Of a stretch of 64,000 nucleotides of DNA, positions 27,176-36,512 are shown piece after piece. The stretch spans positions 1 through 64,000 of the forward strand of contig NZ_PQVH01000016.1 of assembly GCF_004661485.1 (NCBI RefSeq), in the 5' to 3' direction. How positions within the stretch are numbered: the first letter of the stretch is position 1; every line of letters begins with the position of its first letter. A model generated the notes under the pieces. That model searched no databases, was not told the DNA's origin, and worked only from the letters and a program-made list of their open reading frames with translations. The stretch comes from Methylotenera oryzisoli (lineage in GTDB: Bacteria > Pseudomonadota > Gammaproteobacteria > Burkholderiales > Methylophilaceae). The translations under genes were made by a program, and so were the position numbers.

Positions 27176-27949
27176 CTACTTCCAAGCAGCCAGAAACTCT
27201 GGCCAATGCGGCGCGGTATAACCTGATAACGTATCACGCACTAGCTCGATTTCTGCGGCATAAGCCTCAGGCGTCAAGTGGCCGCGCATCAATTGGAACC
27301 TCAAATAAACCAGATGTGTGTTGGCCACATCAGTTTCACAATAATCTCTGATTTCAGCAATCTTGCCTGCCTTATACGCATCCCAGACCTTGCTGCCATC
27401 CATACCTAGCTTACCCGGGAAGCCGCACAGTTTGGCCAAATCATCCAGCGGTGCATTAGCACGGGCATTAAACATTGCCATCACATCCATCAAATCTAAA
27501 TGCCTAGTGTGATAACGGCTGATATAGTTATTCCACTTAAACTCTTTATCGTCTTCGCCTAAATCCCAATAGCGGCTGGCATTAATACCATGAATCAATG
27601 CGCGGTAATGCAGCACAGGCAAATCGAAGCCACCACCGTTCCAGGAGATAATTTGCGGCGTATATTTCTCGATACCATCAAAGAAGCGTTGAATAATTTC
27701 AGCTTCTGTTGAGTCCGGGTCACCAAGTGTCCATACTTTAAAGTGCTTGCCTTCACGTAGCGCACAAGAAATGGCGCAAACACGGTGCTGATGTAAAGGT
27801 AAAAACTCCGTGCCATTTTGCTGGCGGCGTTGGTGCAAGGCAATATTCGCTACATCTTCATCCGAAACGTCAGCGGGTAAATCCAATAAGCTACGGATAC
27901 CATCGGTATCAGGAATGGTCTCAATATCAAAAACTAAAGTAGGTGTCAT
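27176..27949 (-). CDS. 3'-5' exonuclease of the PolB-like DEDD family
   Basis: A 257-residue protein. VFDIETIPD (exo I, Asp and Glu) is at residues 6-14, SWNGGGFDLPVLHYRA (exo II) around 100-115 and RDYCETDVANTHLVYL (exo III) around 205. This matches the predicted 3'-5' exonucleases related to the DNA polymerase B proofreading domain. There is no polymerase domain. The nucleic-acid substrate is not known. It lies 64 bp downstream of the ydbL-like gene in the same direction. Confidence 0.85.
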   Translation of the reverse strand: MTPTLVFDIETIPDTDGIRSLLDLPADVSDEDVANIALHQRRQQNGTEFLPLHQHRVCAISCALREGKHFKVWTLGDPDSTEAEIIQRFFDGIEKYTPQIISWNGGGFDLPVLHYRALIHGINASRYWDLGEDDKEFKWNNYISRYHTRHLDLMDVMAMFNARANAPLDDLAKLCGFPGKLGMDGSKVWDAYKAGKIAEIRDYCETDVANTHLVYLRFQLMRGHLTPEAYAAEIELVRDTLSGYTAPHWPEFLAAWK

Positions 27950-28013
27950 GTCAGGGCTTTATTAAAATCTAAGAAAACTCGGAGTAAAGAAAAGGCGAAA
28001 TAATAAATCTCGA

Positions 28014-28430
28014 CTACTTTTTGGTCCAGCCACTGGCTCCCTGCACCCACCATCCGCCTTGCGCTTTATCAATCCAACGGCTTGCAAAGGTGTTTTGAAT
28101 TTCAGCTTGCCATTCAGGATGGCCGTTTGCTGTCGCAATCTCTTGGTACAGTTTAGCGCGGTCTGCATTCTCTGCCGCCACTACCCCGTTTAAGCCTGCA
28201 CGCTCTTTAAGCGGCACAGCATTCGCATCACGTACCGCAATCAGGCCATCTTTGGTCAAGCCAATAGCGCCACTTGCATAATGCGAAGCAAGCTGGGCAT
28301 GGCGAGCTTGCATACTGCCCTTAATCGCAGAAATTGCCGGGGTATTTACTTCTAAATCTGCAGCAGCCACTACTACTTGGTTTGCAAGCATCACCACCAA
28401 TAACATCACACTGAATAATATTTTTTTCAT
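28014..28430 (-). CDS. ydbL: YdbL-family periplasmic protein (DUF1318)
   Basis: A 138-residue precursor with signal peptide MKKILFSVMLLVVMLANQ...AAA. The DUF1318 body shows KGSMQARHAQLASHYASGAIGLTKDGLIAVRDA and a C-terminal WWVQGASGWTKK. There are three consecutive ATG codons; the third (28430) sits at the best distance from the AAGGA site. In E. coli, YdbL is encoded with ydbH and ynbE and modulates the YdbH-YnbE intermembrane bridge. The same three genes occur here in the same order. Confidence 0.88.
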   Translation of the reverse strand: MKKILFSVMLLVVMLANQVVVAAADLEVNTPAISAIKGSMQARHAQLASHYASGAIGLTKDGLIAVRDANAVPLKERAGLNGVVAAENADRAKLYQEIATANGHPEWQAEIQNTFASRWIDKAQGGWWVQGASGWTKK

Positions 28431-28484
28431 CATCATTCCTTCAATTCAATCATTTATTTGCTTAAATTTAAGCCGTACTTCAAG

Positions 28485-28661
28485 TTACTGAGGCTCTACC
28501 GTAGTTGTGCTTGGCTTTTCCGCGCCATTTTTCAGCTGCCATACATCATCAATAATCTTATCCGCGGCTTTTTCTGCGGCAGCTGCCGGAAAATAAATGT
28601 TAATAGTGACGCAAGCGGGTAAAGCGCATGCCAGTAACAAGGCGATTGACCAGTTTTTCAT
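28485..28661 (-). CDS. ynbE: YnbE-type small outer-membrane lipoprotein
   Basis: A 58-residue protein, MKNWSIALLLACALPACVTI at the start, with a lipobox ending at Cys17. NIYFPAAAAEKAADKIIDDVWQ follows, the conserved YnbE pattern. In E. coli, YnbE multimers bind the C-terminus of YdbH and complete an envelope-spanning bridge for lipid transport to the outer membrane. It lies between the ydbL-like and ydbH-like genes on the same strand. An AGGTAATG-type site precedes the start. Confidence 0.9.
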   Translation of the reverse strand: MKNWSIALLLACALPACVTINIYFPAAAAEKAADKIIDDVWQLKNGAEKPSTTTVEPQ

Positions 28662-28764
28662 TACCTATCCTTTTATCATTGAATGTATTGCGTTAAAACT
28701 ATTTTAATTCAGGGCGCTTAGTGCATCATATATATTGCAGCATTTATCCAAAATGCACAGTGTG

Positions 28765-30588
28765 CTAACGCACTACAGCCTTAGTGTTGCCATCAATCAC
28801 GCGCTCAATACGCGCTAACAGCTCGCTCCAGCCTACTGTCTGATTGTACCCCATCACCGTAATCGCAGGGATGCCACTTCCTTTAACGATAATGTACCCA
28901 TGCGCGGTTGACTCCACACCACCCATTTCGCAAATATCATTGCGTAAGCGGCAACTTAGCCCCATCTTGCCGTAATTAAACTGCTCAAAAAAACGTAAAA
29001 AACTACGCTGCACGGCAGCAGCTGCCCCACCGCCACCTAATGCTGAAATATTTTCTACCGCTCGTTGTGAAATCTTTTTGGGATATTTACCTGGGCTACT
29101 CTGTATCCGAGCATCAAAGGTCACCGGCTTCCAGTTTTGCAGCTCCAAGCCTTTAATATCGCCATCCAATTTACCTTCAATGGCTCCAAATGAAAATGTT
29201 CGGGTAAGCTCGCCTAGCTCTAAATTTCTTAAGGCAATATCCGCATTTAATTTAGGTGCAATGCCCAAGGGCGTGCGCATAGTCAGCTGTGTGACCGTCG
29301 CTGTGCCATTAAATACATTGAGTACCACACTGCCATCCGTAGTGAGTATGCCGCCACTGTAGGTCACTAAAGGAATTTGCGCTGACGCCTTACCTAACAT
29401 TCGTGGCAGCTTAAGTTGCGTACTAAAGCCTTCCATCGAAATTGGCTCCAACTTAGCGCTCAAGTGCCAAAACCACTCATTGTGCAGACGCGTTGCGGAT
29501 AGATTAGATAAGCTTAAAGCACCATCTAACACTGGCAGACGAATATTAGGCGCAGTGATTGCATAGCGGTTCACCTCTGCATTAATTTCGGTTTGACCTA
29601 ACGGCAAATTGAGCAAACTGCCACGCGCATAACTCAAGCGTACTGGGTTGGATGCCTCGTAACTCCATGGGATATTTGCATTTAGCTGATAAAAAGCAAA
29701 CTTATTATTAATATCCACCACATCTACATCATTCAGCTGCAAATTGAATGATTGCAACTCTGTATTTTTTACTTTAAGTTGCAATGCGGCCGTGCCATCA
29801 ATCGTCGCATTATTAAATGCGGTATTGCCTAACAATGGCTTGAACAGCAAAGGATAAGCCGCACCAAGATCTAGTTTTGGTAGTTTGGCATTAAAATCCA
29901 GCAGCTTAAAGTCACTAAGACGCACAGCACCATCCGCATCCAGCTCACCCACACGGTTAATTTTAAAATGCGCCTGATTAACCTCAAGCACATCATCTCT
30001 TAACGTGCCAGCCGCCTGTAACGCATGACCGCCACTTTCAATATAAAAAGGTTGCCAGAATACTTCACCAGTTTGCCAATCCAGAGAGGTCCGCCAACGC
30101 CACCCTTGCGCTTCGCGTTTTAGTGCAATGGCCATTACACCGCTCAGCTTTTCTGCGGCATGCAACCCAGCTTCATCACTAAAGCTGCCGCCCTTTAAGT
30201 ATAGAGCCGCATCAACATCCAGCTGATTGCGCTGAAATAAATGGTTGATATCCAAATTAAAAGGCAAATCTAGGCGTGCGCTTTTTAAGCGACCATTGTC
30301 ACAGCGCACCGCATCAACACTGCGCCGTTGTGGCAGATTGCAACTGAGATCTAGCTGCGTCCACGCATTCGGTTTGTGCTGCACATCTGCTTCTGCTGGT
30401 TTTAATGCCGCATGTAACGTAACGCTAGGTTTAGGCTGGGTCAGCTGAACCTTCAGTGCAATGTCTTTGGCAGTGCCCATTGCATGCTCAAGACGCTCTA
30501 CGCTGATAGAAACCTCAGAAACCGCATGTGCAGCAATGCTATAGCAGATTAAACAGCAAACACTAACAATGCGACTAAGCGCGATCAT
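28765..30588 (-). CDS. ydbH: YdbH-like AsmA-superfamily intermembrane lipid-transport protein
   Basis: From the ATG at 30588 the protein is 607 residues, with an N-terminal hydrophobic signal or anchor (MIALSRIVSVCCLICYSIAAHA). A long beta-rich body follows with repeated hydrophobic-polar strands. The C-terminal GVESTAHGYIIVKGSGIPAITVMGYNQTVGWSELLARI is typical of the DUF2125/YdbH-like end. E. coli YdbH is about 880 residues, so this is a short form. It starts 10 bp after cysM; a frame beginning at 30660 would overlap cysM and is rejected. YnbE and YdbL homologues follow. The likely role is phospholipid transfer between inner and outer membranes. Confidence 0.8.
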   Translation of the reverse strand: MIALSRIVSVCCLICYSIAAHAVSEVSISVERLEHAMGTAKDIALKVQLTQPKPSVTLHAALKPAEADVQHKPNAWTQLDLSCNLPQRRSVDAVRCDNGRLKSARLDLPFNLDINHLFQRNQLDVDAALYLKGGSFSDEAGLHAAEKLSGVMAIALKREAQGWRWRTSLDWQTGEVFWQPFYIESGGHALQAAGTLRDDVLEVNQAHFKINRVGELDADGAVRLSDFKLLDFNAKLPKLDLGAAYPLLFKPLLGNTAFNNATIDGTAALQLKVKNTELQSFNLQLNDVDVVDINNKFAFYQLNANIPWSYEASNPVRLSYARGSLLNLPLGQTEINAEVNRYAITAPNIRLPVLDGALSLSNLSATRLHNEWFWHLSAKLEPISMEGFSTQLKLPRMLGKASAQIPLVTYSGGILTTDGSVVLNVFNGTATVTQLTMRTPLGIAPKLNADIALRNLELGELTRTFSFGAIEGKLDGDIKGLELQNWKPVTFDARIQSSPGKYPKKISQRAVENISALGGGGAAAAVQRSFLRFFEQFNYGKMGLSCRLRNDICEMGGVESTAHGYIIVKGSGIPAITVMGYNQTVGWSELLARIERVIDGNTKAVVR

Positions 30589-30598
30589 ATTGGGTGTA

Positions 30599-31486
30599 CT
30601 ACGACGGATAAACACCTGTAGAGAGGTAACGATCACCTCTGTCACACACAATGCTGACAATCACGGCATTTTCCACACGTTTAGACAATTGCAATGCGGC
30701 ATACAAAGCCCCTCCGGATGAAATGCCGGCAAATATACCTTCCATTGTGGCTAATTTACGTGTGGTATCTTCGGCATGCTTCTGGCTCACGTAAATCAGC
30801 TCATCCACTGCACTGGCATTATAAATACTCGGCAGATACGCTTCCGGCCATTTACGAATACCAGGAATTTGCGCCCCTTCTTCAGGCTGTACGCCCACAA
30901 TTTGAATATTAGGATTTTGCTCTTTCAAAAAACGTGAGGTACCCATGATAGTGCCAGTTGTGCCCATGCTAGATACAAAATGTGTGACTTTACCCTCGGT
31001 ATCACGCCAGATTTCAGGGCCCGTCCCCTCATAATGTGCTAATGGATTGTCTGCATTGCCAAATTGGTCAAGCACAATACCTTCGCCTTCTGCCTGCATT
31101 TTCATGGCAACATCGCGTGCTAGTTCCATACTGCCGTCTTTAGGAGTCAGCACCAACTCTGCGCCATAGGCCTTCATGCTTTGGCGGCGCTCTACGCTCT
31201 GGTTGTCTGGCATGACCAAGATCATTTTATATCCACGCATCGCCGCCACCATCGCCAGCGCGATACCGGTATTGCCGCTCGTTGCTTCAATCAAAGTATC
31301 GCCCGGTTTAATCTCGCCACGGGCTTCTGCACGCGTAATCATCGAATATGCAGGTCTATCTTTCACTGAACCGGCTGGGTTATTCCCCTCAAGCTTCAAT
31401 AAAATAGTATTACTGGTATTCCCCGCCATACGTTGCAATTTAACTAATGGCGTATTGCCGACGAAGTTGTCTATCGTTTTGTACAT
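30599..31486 (-). CDS. cysM: Cysteine synthase B (O-acetylserine sulfhydrylase)
   Basis: A 295-residue PLP enzyme. NPAGSVKDRPAYSM carries the cofactor lysine (around residue 42), EATSGNTGIALAMVAA forms the substrate loop (around 68), and GTTGTIMGTSRFL binds PLP phosphate (around 175). The length and KDRPA match CysM rather than CysK. It makes cysteine from O-acetylserine with sulfide or thiosulfate. The ydbH-like gene follows at 10 bp, so they probably share a transcript. Confidence 0.95.
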   Translation of the reverse strand: MYKTIDNFVGNTPLVKLQRMAGNTSNTILLKLEGNNPAGSVKDRPAYSMITRAEARGEIKPGDTLIEATSGNTGIALAMVAAMRGYKMILVMPDNQSVERRQSMKAYGAELVLTPKDGSMELARDVAMKMQAEGEGIVLDQFGNADNPLAHYEGTGPEIWRDTEGKVTHFVSSMGTTGTIMGTSRFLKEQNPNIQIVGVQPEEGAQIPGIRKWPEAYLPSIYNASAVDELIYVSQKHAEDTTRKLATMEGIFAGISSGGALYAALQLSKRVENAVIVSIVCDRGDRYLSTGVYPS

Positions 31487-31528
31487 TCAATCAATTCTCT
31501 GCTGTTTCACATCTGTTGTCATTTAGAT

Positions 31529-32023
31529 TTACTTTTTACTATTTAATTTAAGCAAATACACGGCATACGCACCAAAACCGATAAAAGCGATAAGCGACAT
31601 CTGCGGGATAGTCAGCCCTAAAAATGTCCAGTCAATCGCAGCGCAATCACCAGTGCCTTTAAACACTAGTGTCAAGGCTTTTTGTAATGGGAAGTTCTCA
31701 AACATGTAATCAAAACCCACGCCACAGTCTGCAATCATCTCTTCTTTATGTGCTTGTATCCACCAATGGCGAATGGCAACACCCGCGCCGCCCAATGCTG
31801 CCAACACTTGAAATAGTGATTGAAACTTCAAGCACTTAGGCACCAATGCCGCCACTAAAAACAAAACACCCAGTGACATAAACACGATACGCTGTGAGAT
31901 GCACAACGGACAGGGCTCCAAGCCGAATTTTGTTTGTATCCACAATGCCAGCCCAACCAACGCAAAGCAGCCCACAAAACCTATGAAATAACCTGTTCGT
32001 CCAATAAGAATTTTATTTAGCAT
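31529..32023 (-). CDS. dsbB: Disulfide bond formation protein B
   Basis: A 164-residue inner-membrane protein with four helices. The first redox pair is in EPCPLCISQR (CxxC), and a second cysteine pair is separated by a periplasmic loop, DCGVGFDYMFENFPLQK to TGDC. DsbB reoxidises DsbA and passes electrons to quinone. The ATG at 32023 is preferred over an in-frame GTG at 32035. It diverges from xseA. Confidence 0.93.
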   Translation of the reverse strand: MLNKILIGRTGYFIGFVGCFALVGLALWIQTKFGLEPCPLCISQRIVFMSLGVLFLVAALVPKCLKFQSLFQVLAALGGAGVAIRHWWIQAHKEEMIADCGVGFDYMFENFPLQKALTLVFKGTGDCAAIDWTFLGLTIPQMSLIAFIGFGAYAVYLLKLNSKK

Positions 32024-32076
32024 GATGTCCGTCACGATATAATCTCAAAAAATCATTTTAACGGATTAAGCCCATT

Positions 32077-33306
32077 TTGACAGACTTCGCAGCAAATTTA
32101 TCTCAGGAAGGCAGTTCCAACGCTAAAGTGCTGACTGTCAGCGAACTTAACCGCATAGCAAAAAATATTTTGGAACAAAGCTTTCCACTGTTTTGGGTCT
32201 CTGGCGAGGTGTCTAACTTTACGCGTGCGGCCAGTGGCCATTGGTACTTTTCACTCAAAGATGCAGGTGCGCAAGTGCGTTGCGTCATGTTTAAAGGTCG
32301 CAATAGTTACGTTGACTTTACCCCGCGTGAGGGAGATAAAATCGAAGCGCGCGCCACAGTGACACTATACGAAGCACGTGGCGACTTTCAGCTTACGGTA
32401 GAGTTTGTGCAACGTGCAGGACTAGGTGCACTATTTGAAGCGTTTGAAAAACTGAAAAGAAAACTCAGCGCTGAAGGTTTATTTGATGCTGACATCAAGT
32501 GCGCAATTCCCAAACACCCCAAACAAATTGGCGTGGTAACCTCTGCCGATGCCGCCGCATTAAGAGATGTGCTCACCACACTCAAACGCCGCATGCCCAA
32601 CATCCCGGTTATTATTTACCCTACCCCGGTGCAAGGCAAAGGTGCCGCGCAGCTTATCGCCAATGCAATCAACACAGCGCATGAACGTGCCGAGTGTGAT
32701 GTGCTCATTATTTGTCGCGGTGGCGGCAGTATTGAAGACTTATGGCAGTTTAATGAAGAAATTGTCGCCCGTGCGATTGCCAACTGCACCATCCCAACCA
32801 TTAGCGGCGTTGGGCATGAAACCGACTTCACCATCTGCGACTTTGTGGCCGACACTCGCGCGGCAACTCCCACTGCCGCCGCAGAACTGGCAACACCGTC
32901 GCGTGCAGATATACTGAATAAAACTAATCAGTTAAAGCTACAGTTGGCAAAAAACATGCAATTTGTACTAAACCAGAAATCTCAAGCTTTAGACTACCTA
33001 GCACGCAGAGTGATTTCACCATCACAGCAAATCGCACAGCAAAAAAACCAGGTCATACAGTTAACTAATCGCCTGAACAATAGCATCAGCCAGCAATTAC
33101 AGCGCAAGCAACAAAACCTGCTGCGCCTTAACCAGAATCTACAACACCTAAATCCACAGGCAGTACTCACGCGCGGCTACGCTTTTGTACAAAACAAATT
33201 AGGTAATATCGTCAGCACCAGCAGTCAATTGCAAAATGGGGATGAAGTCACCTTAACTTTTGGTTCAGGCTCTGCTGAAGCCAATATTACAAAAATAAAA
33301 CACTAG
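32077..33306 (+). CDS. xseA: Exodeoxyribonuclease VII large subunit
   Basis: A 409-residue protein. An N-terminal OB fold ([24 protein letters not shown]) is followed by the catalytic core with [17 protein letters not shown] around 210 and [20 protein letters not shown] around 245. The C-terminal part is long, glutamine-rich and coiled-coil. The start is a TTG at 32077, needed to include the conserved N-terminus; no better ATG exists. With XseB (not in the window) it degrades single-stranded DNA in both directions. Confidence 0.94.
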   Translation: MTDFAANLSQEGSSNAKVLTVSELNRIAKNILEQSFPLFWVSGEVSNFTRAASGHWYFSLKDAGAQVRCVMFKGRNSYVDFTPREGDKIEARATVTLYEARGDFQLTVEFVQRAGLGALFEAFEKLKRKLSAEGLFDADIKCAIPKHPKQIGVVTSADAAALRDVLTTLKRRMPNIPVIIYPTPVQGKGAAQLIANAINTAHERAECDVLIICRGGGSIEDLWQFNEEIVARAIANCTIPTISGVGHETDFTICDFVADTRAATPTAAAELATPSRADILNKTNQLKLQLAKNMQFVLNQKSQALDYLARRVISPSQQIAQQKNQVIQLTNRLNNSISQQLQRKQQNLLRLNQNLQHLNPQAVLTRGYAFVQNKLGNIVSTSSQLQNGDEVTLTFGSGSAEANITKIKH

Positions 33307-33360
33307 GCGAATTAATTTTTCAATCGAAACAAATACAAATTGATTGGTTTAGTACAGAAA

Positions 33361-33390
33361 TTGACTGATAATAGCCACCTCAATTATTAG
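33361..33390 (+). promoter_or_regulatory. Possible sigma-70 promoter of kup
   Basis: TTGACT at 33361-33366 and TTATTA at 33384-33389 with a 17-bp spacer, ending 18 bp before the kup ATG. A short leader would result. Prediction only. Confidence 0.35.
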
Positions 33391-33407
33391 CATGCAATCA
33401 AACGACA

Positions 33408-35291
33408 ATGTCATCAGCCTCTGGTAACAACACCAATCGCTCAGCACTTACACTTGCCGCACTAGGCGTGGTTTTTGGAGATATTGGTACAAGCCCCCTC
33501 TATACCATTAAAGAAGTGTTTTCAGTTGGAGCACATCCGGTACCACTCACTGAAACCAATATGTTTGGTATTTTATCGCTTATTGTTTGGGCGCTTATTA
33601 TGGTGGTGTCGGTTAAATACGTCGCATTTGTGATGCGAGCGGATAACCGCGGCGAAGGTGGCATTATGGCGCTGCTGGCACTGGCGAGTCGCAACGTTGC
33701 AAAAAACCCGGAAAAACAGCGCAACATCATGCTATTAGGCATTTTAGGTGCTTGTATGTTTTATGCAGATGGCATTATTACCCCTGCAATTTCAGTATTA
33801 TCAGCGGTGGAAGGTTTGGAAGTTTCCGCCCCAATTCTGCACCCGCTTATCCTCCCGATTACACTGGTCGTATTATTTCTCTTATTCTGGGCACAAAATA
33901 AAGGTACCGCACTGGTAGGCGCTTTTTTTGGCCCTATTATGCTGATATGGTTTAGTACCTTAGCAGTATTGGGCATCCATGGCATTATGCAGTACCCGGC
34001 CATCATCAATGCGCTCAACCCGATTTACGCTATCCACTTCTTCCAACTCAGCCCTTGGATTGCCTTTGTGGCATTAGGCGCGGTGGTGCTGGCGGTAACT
34101 GGTGCTGAAGCACTCTATGCCGACATGGGGCACTTTGGGCGCTTTCCGATTCGGATGGCATGGTTCGGCTTTGTATTGCCTGCACTCATCCTGAACTATT
34201 TTGGACAAGGCGCACTCGTGCTCAAAAATCCAGCTACAGTCAAAAATCCTTTTTACCTGCTTGCGCCTGAATGGATGTTATTCCCGCTAATTATTTTAGC
34301 GACCATGGCGGCAGTAATCGCCTCGCAAGCAGTGATTACCGGCGCGTTTTCCGTATCACGCCAGGCATTGCAACTGGGCTTTTTGCCACGTATGCATGTA
34401 TCGCACACCTCTGAAAGCCAACAAGGGCAAATCTACATGCCGCGCGTTAACTGGGGGCTAATGATTGCGGTTATGGTCCTTGTCATCGGCTTTGGTTCAT
34501 CAGGCAATCTGGCAGCAGCCTACGGCATTGCTGTGACCGGTGATATGGTGATTACCACCCTACTGGCTGGCATTGTGTTCCACAACTTATGGGGCTGGAG
34601 CAAACTGCGCACCGGTGCCTTGGTTGCCCTATTTTTAACTGTTGATATCGCGTTCTTTAGTGCCAACGTACTTAAAATTCCTGATGGCGGCTGGGTGCCG
34701 TTAATCATTGGCGTGGTCATTTTCACCTTGATGATCACCTGGAAAACTGGCCGCAACATGCTGTACAAGCACCTTAAAAACGAAGCGATGGCATTGGATC
34801 CTTTCATCGAAGCCATTAGTGCACACCCACCAATGCGTGTTGCCGGCACTGCATTATTCATGACCCCCAACCCAGAGGGCGTACCGCATGCCATGTTGCA
34901 TAATCTGAAGCACAATAAAGTGCTGCATGAGAAAGTGGTGATCCTGACAGTGAAGTTCTTAGACTTTCCGCGTACCGCACCTAGTGACCGCGTGACCGTT
35001 GAAGTCTTACCGCATGAGTTTTACCGCGTGACGGTGCAGTACGGGTTTAAAGATGAGCCAGACTTACCTAGAGACCTGGCACTGTGCGCAGAAAAAGGTT
35101 TGGTGTTGGAGGCAATGGACACCTCCTACTTTATCGGTAAAGAAATTTTAATTGCACATGAATCACCAGAAATGGCTTACTGGCGCAAAAAAATATTTAT
35201 TGGGCTGTTCCGCAGTGCAGAAACAATTACCAACCAGTTTAAGCTACCACCCAACCGTGTGGTTGAACTTGGGACGCAAGTCACCTTCTAA
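33408..35291 (+). CDS. kup: Kup-type low-affinity potassium uptake protein
   Basis: A 627-residue protein with about 12 membrane helices and a cytoplasmic C-terminal domain. The N-terminal ALGVVFGDIGTSPLYTIKEVF is the family signature, followed by NRGEGGIMALLALA and GACMFYADGIITPAISVLSAVEG. It imports K+ with protons. Length equals E. coli Kup (622). Transcribed alone, with the structured spacer at 35292-35536 after it. Confidence 0.96.
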   Translation: MSSASGNNTNRSALTLAALGVVFGDIGTSPLYTIKEVFSVGAHPVPLTETNMFGILSLIVWALIMVVSVKYVAFVMRADNRGEGGIMALLALASRNVAKNPEKQRNIMLLGILGACMFYADGIITPAISVLSAVEGLEVSAPILHPLILPITLVVLFLLFWAQNKGTALVGAFFGPIMLIWFSTLAVLGIHGIMQYPAIINALNPIYAIHFFQLSPWIAFVALGAVVLAVTGAEALYADMGHFGRFPIRMAWFGFVLPALILNYFGQGALVLKNPATVKNPFYLLAPEWMLFPLIILATMAAVIASQAVITGAFSVSRQALQLGFLPRMHVSHTSESQQGQIYMPRVNWGLMIAVMVLVIGFGSSGNLAAAYGIAVTGDMVITTLLAGIVFHNLWGWSKLRTGALVALFLTVDIAFFSANVLKIPDGGWVPLIIGVVIFTLMITWKTGRNMLYKHLKNEAMALDPFIEAISAHPPMRVAGTALFMTPNPEGVPHAMLHNLKHNKVLHEKVVILTVKFLDFPRTAPSDRVTVEVLPHEFYRVTVQYGFKDEPDLPRDLALCAEKGLVLEAMDTSYFIGKEILIAHESPEMAYWRKKIFIGLFRSAETITNQFKLPPNRVVELGTQVTF

Positions 35292-35536
35292 CACTGGGTA
35301 AGATGTAAATCTTGGGGAAAGCAGAGTAAATCGTCAAGCGAGATGAAATACAAGGCCTACGAGACGCAGGAACCGAGATAGTGCGGCATTCAGCGAAGTT
35401 GCAAATACCGAGCAACGAGGCGATTCGCTGAGTCAGGCACTTGTTTCGTGCTTTCCCTTGTTTAGTTATCGCATGACATTCAACCAAACCGCATGTCATG
35501 CGTTACTGTTTAGACCACGCCTACGGATTAATAAAA
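35292..35536 (+). ncRNA. Structured kup 3' spacer, candidate RNA element
   Basis: No convincing coding frame. Nested stems CAGCGAA/TTCGCTG (35391-35397 with 35424-35430) enclose GTTGC/GCAAC (35398-35402 with 35412-35416). A small GCAC/GTGC hairpin follows with a weak T run (35437-35457). A 10-bp perfect inverted repeat, CGCATGACAT/ATGTCATGCG, lies at 35470-35502. Composition differs from other spacers here. It could be a kup terminator region, a small RNA, or a remnant of a repeated element. Confidence 0.4.
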
Positions 35537-36382
35537 ATGATACCTCTATTCAGATTCAAACGATCCAGCCTCATTATCTCAGCAGTATTCATGGCTTACT
35601 TAAGCGGCTGCGCCACCACAACCCAAGACAGCGTATCCGGGGTAAAACGTACTCAGTTACTACTCCTGCCGGAGTCACAAGTCACCACCATGTCGACTCA
35701 GGCTTATACCCAAACCTTGCAAGAGGCTGAAAAGAAAAAAACCCTCAATGCTAATAAAACGCAGCTTGAGCGCGTACGAAAAATCTCCAACAGGCTCATC
35801 GCTCAGGTCGGTGTATTTAGACCAGATGCCTCCCAGTGGAAATGGGAAGTCAACGTAGAAAATAATGACGAACTTAATGCTTATTGCATGCCTGGCGGAA
35901 AAATCATGGTGTACACAGGCTTGATAGATAAACTAAAAGCGACCGATGATGAACTAGCCGCCGTTATTGGCCATGAAATCGCCCATGCACTGCGTGAACA
36001 CGGGCGCGAGCGCATGTCACAAGCATACGTGCAACAGTTTGGCTTGCAGGCCCTAGGCGCGGTGCTATCTTCCAGTACCGGCGCTGTTGTTGGTAATGCG
36101 TCCATGCAGGCAGCCAGCATGGGCTCACAACTGTTTTTTGCATTACCTAACGGACGCGAGCAAGAGCGTGAGGCTGATAAAATTGGTTTAGAGCTTGCCG
36201 CGCGTGCTGGTTACAATCCAGACGCCGCCGTCACCTTGTGGCAAAAAATGGAGGTGCAAGGTGGTGCAAAACCACCTGAGTTTCTTAGCACCCACCCAGC
36301 CAGTGCAAGCCGCATTGCAGAATTACGTGCATTAGCGCCTAAAGTTAGGCCGCTTTACAACGCAGCAAAAACTGGCAAGTAA
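35537..36382 (+). CDS. M48-family metalloprotease lipoprotein (LoiP/BepA-like)
   Basis: A 281-residue protein. From the ATG at 35537 the signal peptide ends in Leu-Ser-Gly-Cys. The zinc motif is GHEIAHALREHGRERMS (HExxH) around residues 154-170, with the third ligand in REQEREADKIGLELAARAGY around 215. SNPDAA-type and LSTHPASASRI segments near the C-terminus are typical of this group. It is a periplasmic or outer-membrane-anchored quality-control protease. An upstream ATG at 35498 would place charged and aromatic residues before the signal peptide. It has no PDZ domain, unlike the M48 gene at 25993. Confidence 0.9.
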   Translation: MIPLFRFKRSSLIISAVFMAYLSGCATTTQDSVSGVKRTQLLLLPESQVTTMSTQAYTQTLQEAEKKKTLNANKTQLERVRKISNRLIAQVGVFRPDASQWKWEVNVENNDELNAYCMPGGKIMVYTGLIDKLKATDDELAAVIGHEIAHALREHGRERMSQAYVQQFGLQALGAVLSSSTGAVVGNASMQAASMGSQLFFALPNGREQEREADKIGLELAARAGYNPDAAVTLWQKMEVQGGAKPPEFLSTHPASASRIAELRALAPKVRPLYNAAKTGK

Positions 36383-36512
36383 CCCTCACTGATAGCGATT
36401 ACTCAAGCGTACAGCGTAAGTTGTGCGCTTTATTTTTGGGCTATTCTCCTGTTTGAGTTAAAATGTCGCATTAATTAATTTACCAACTTATTCAAAATCA
36501 ATAGAGACTTTT

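Noticed and set aside
35281-35499. 72-codon minus-strand frame opposite the kup 3' spacer
   Set aside because: No ribosome site and a cysteine/serine/arginine-rich translation; better explained by a structured or repeated DNA element.
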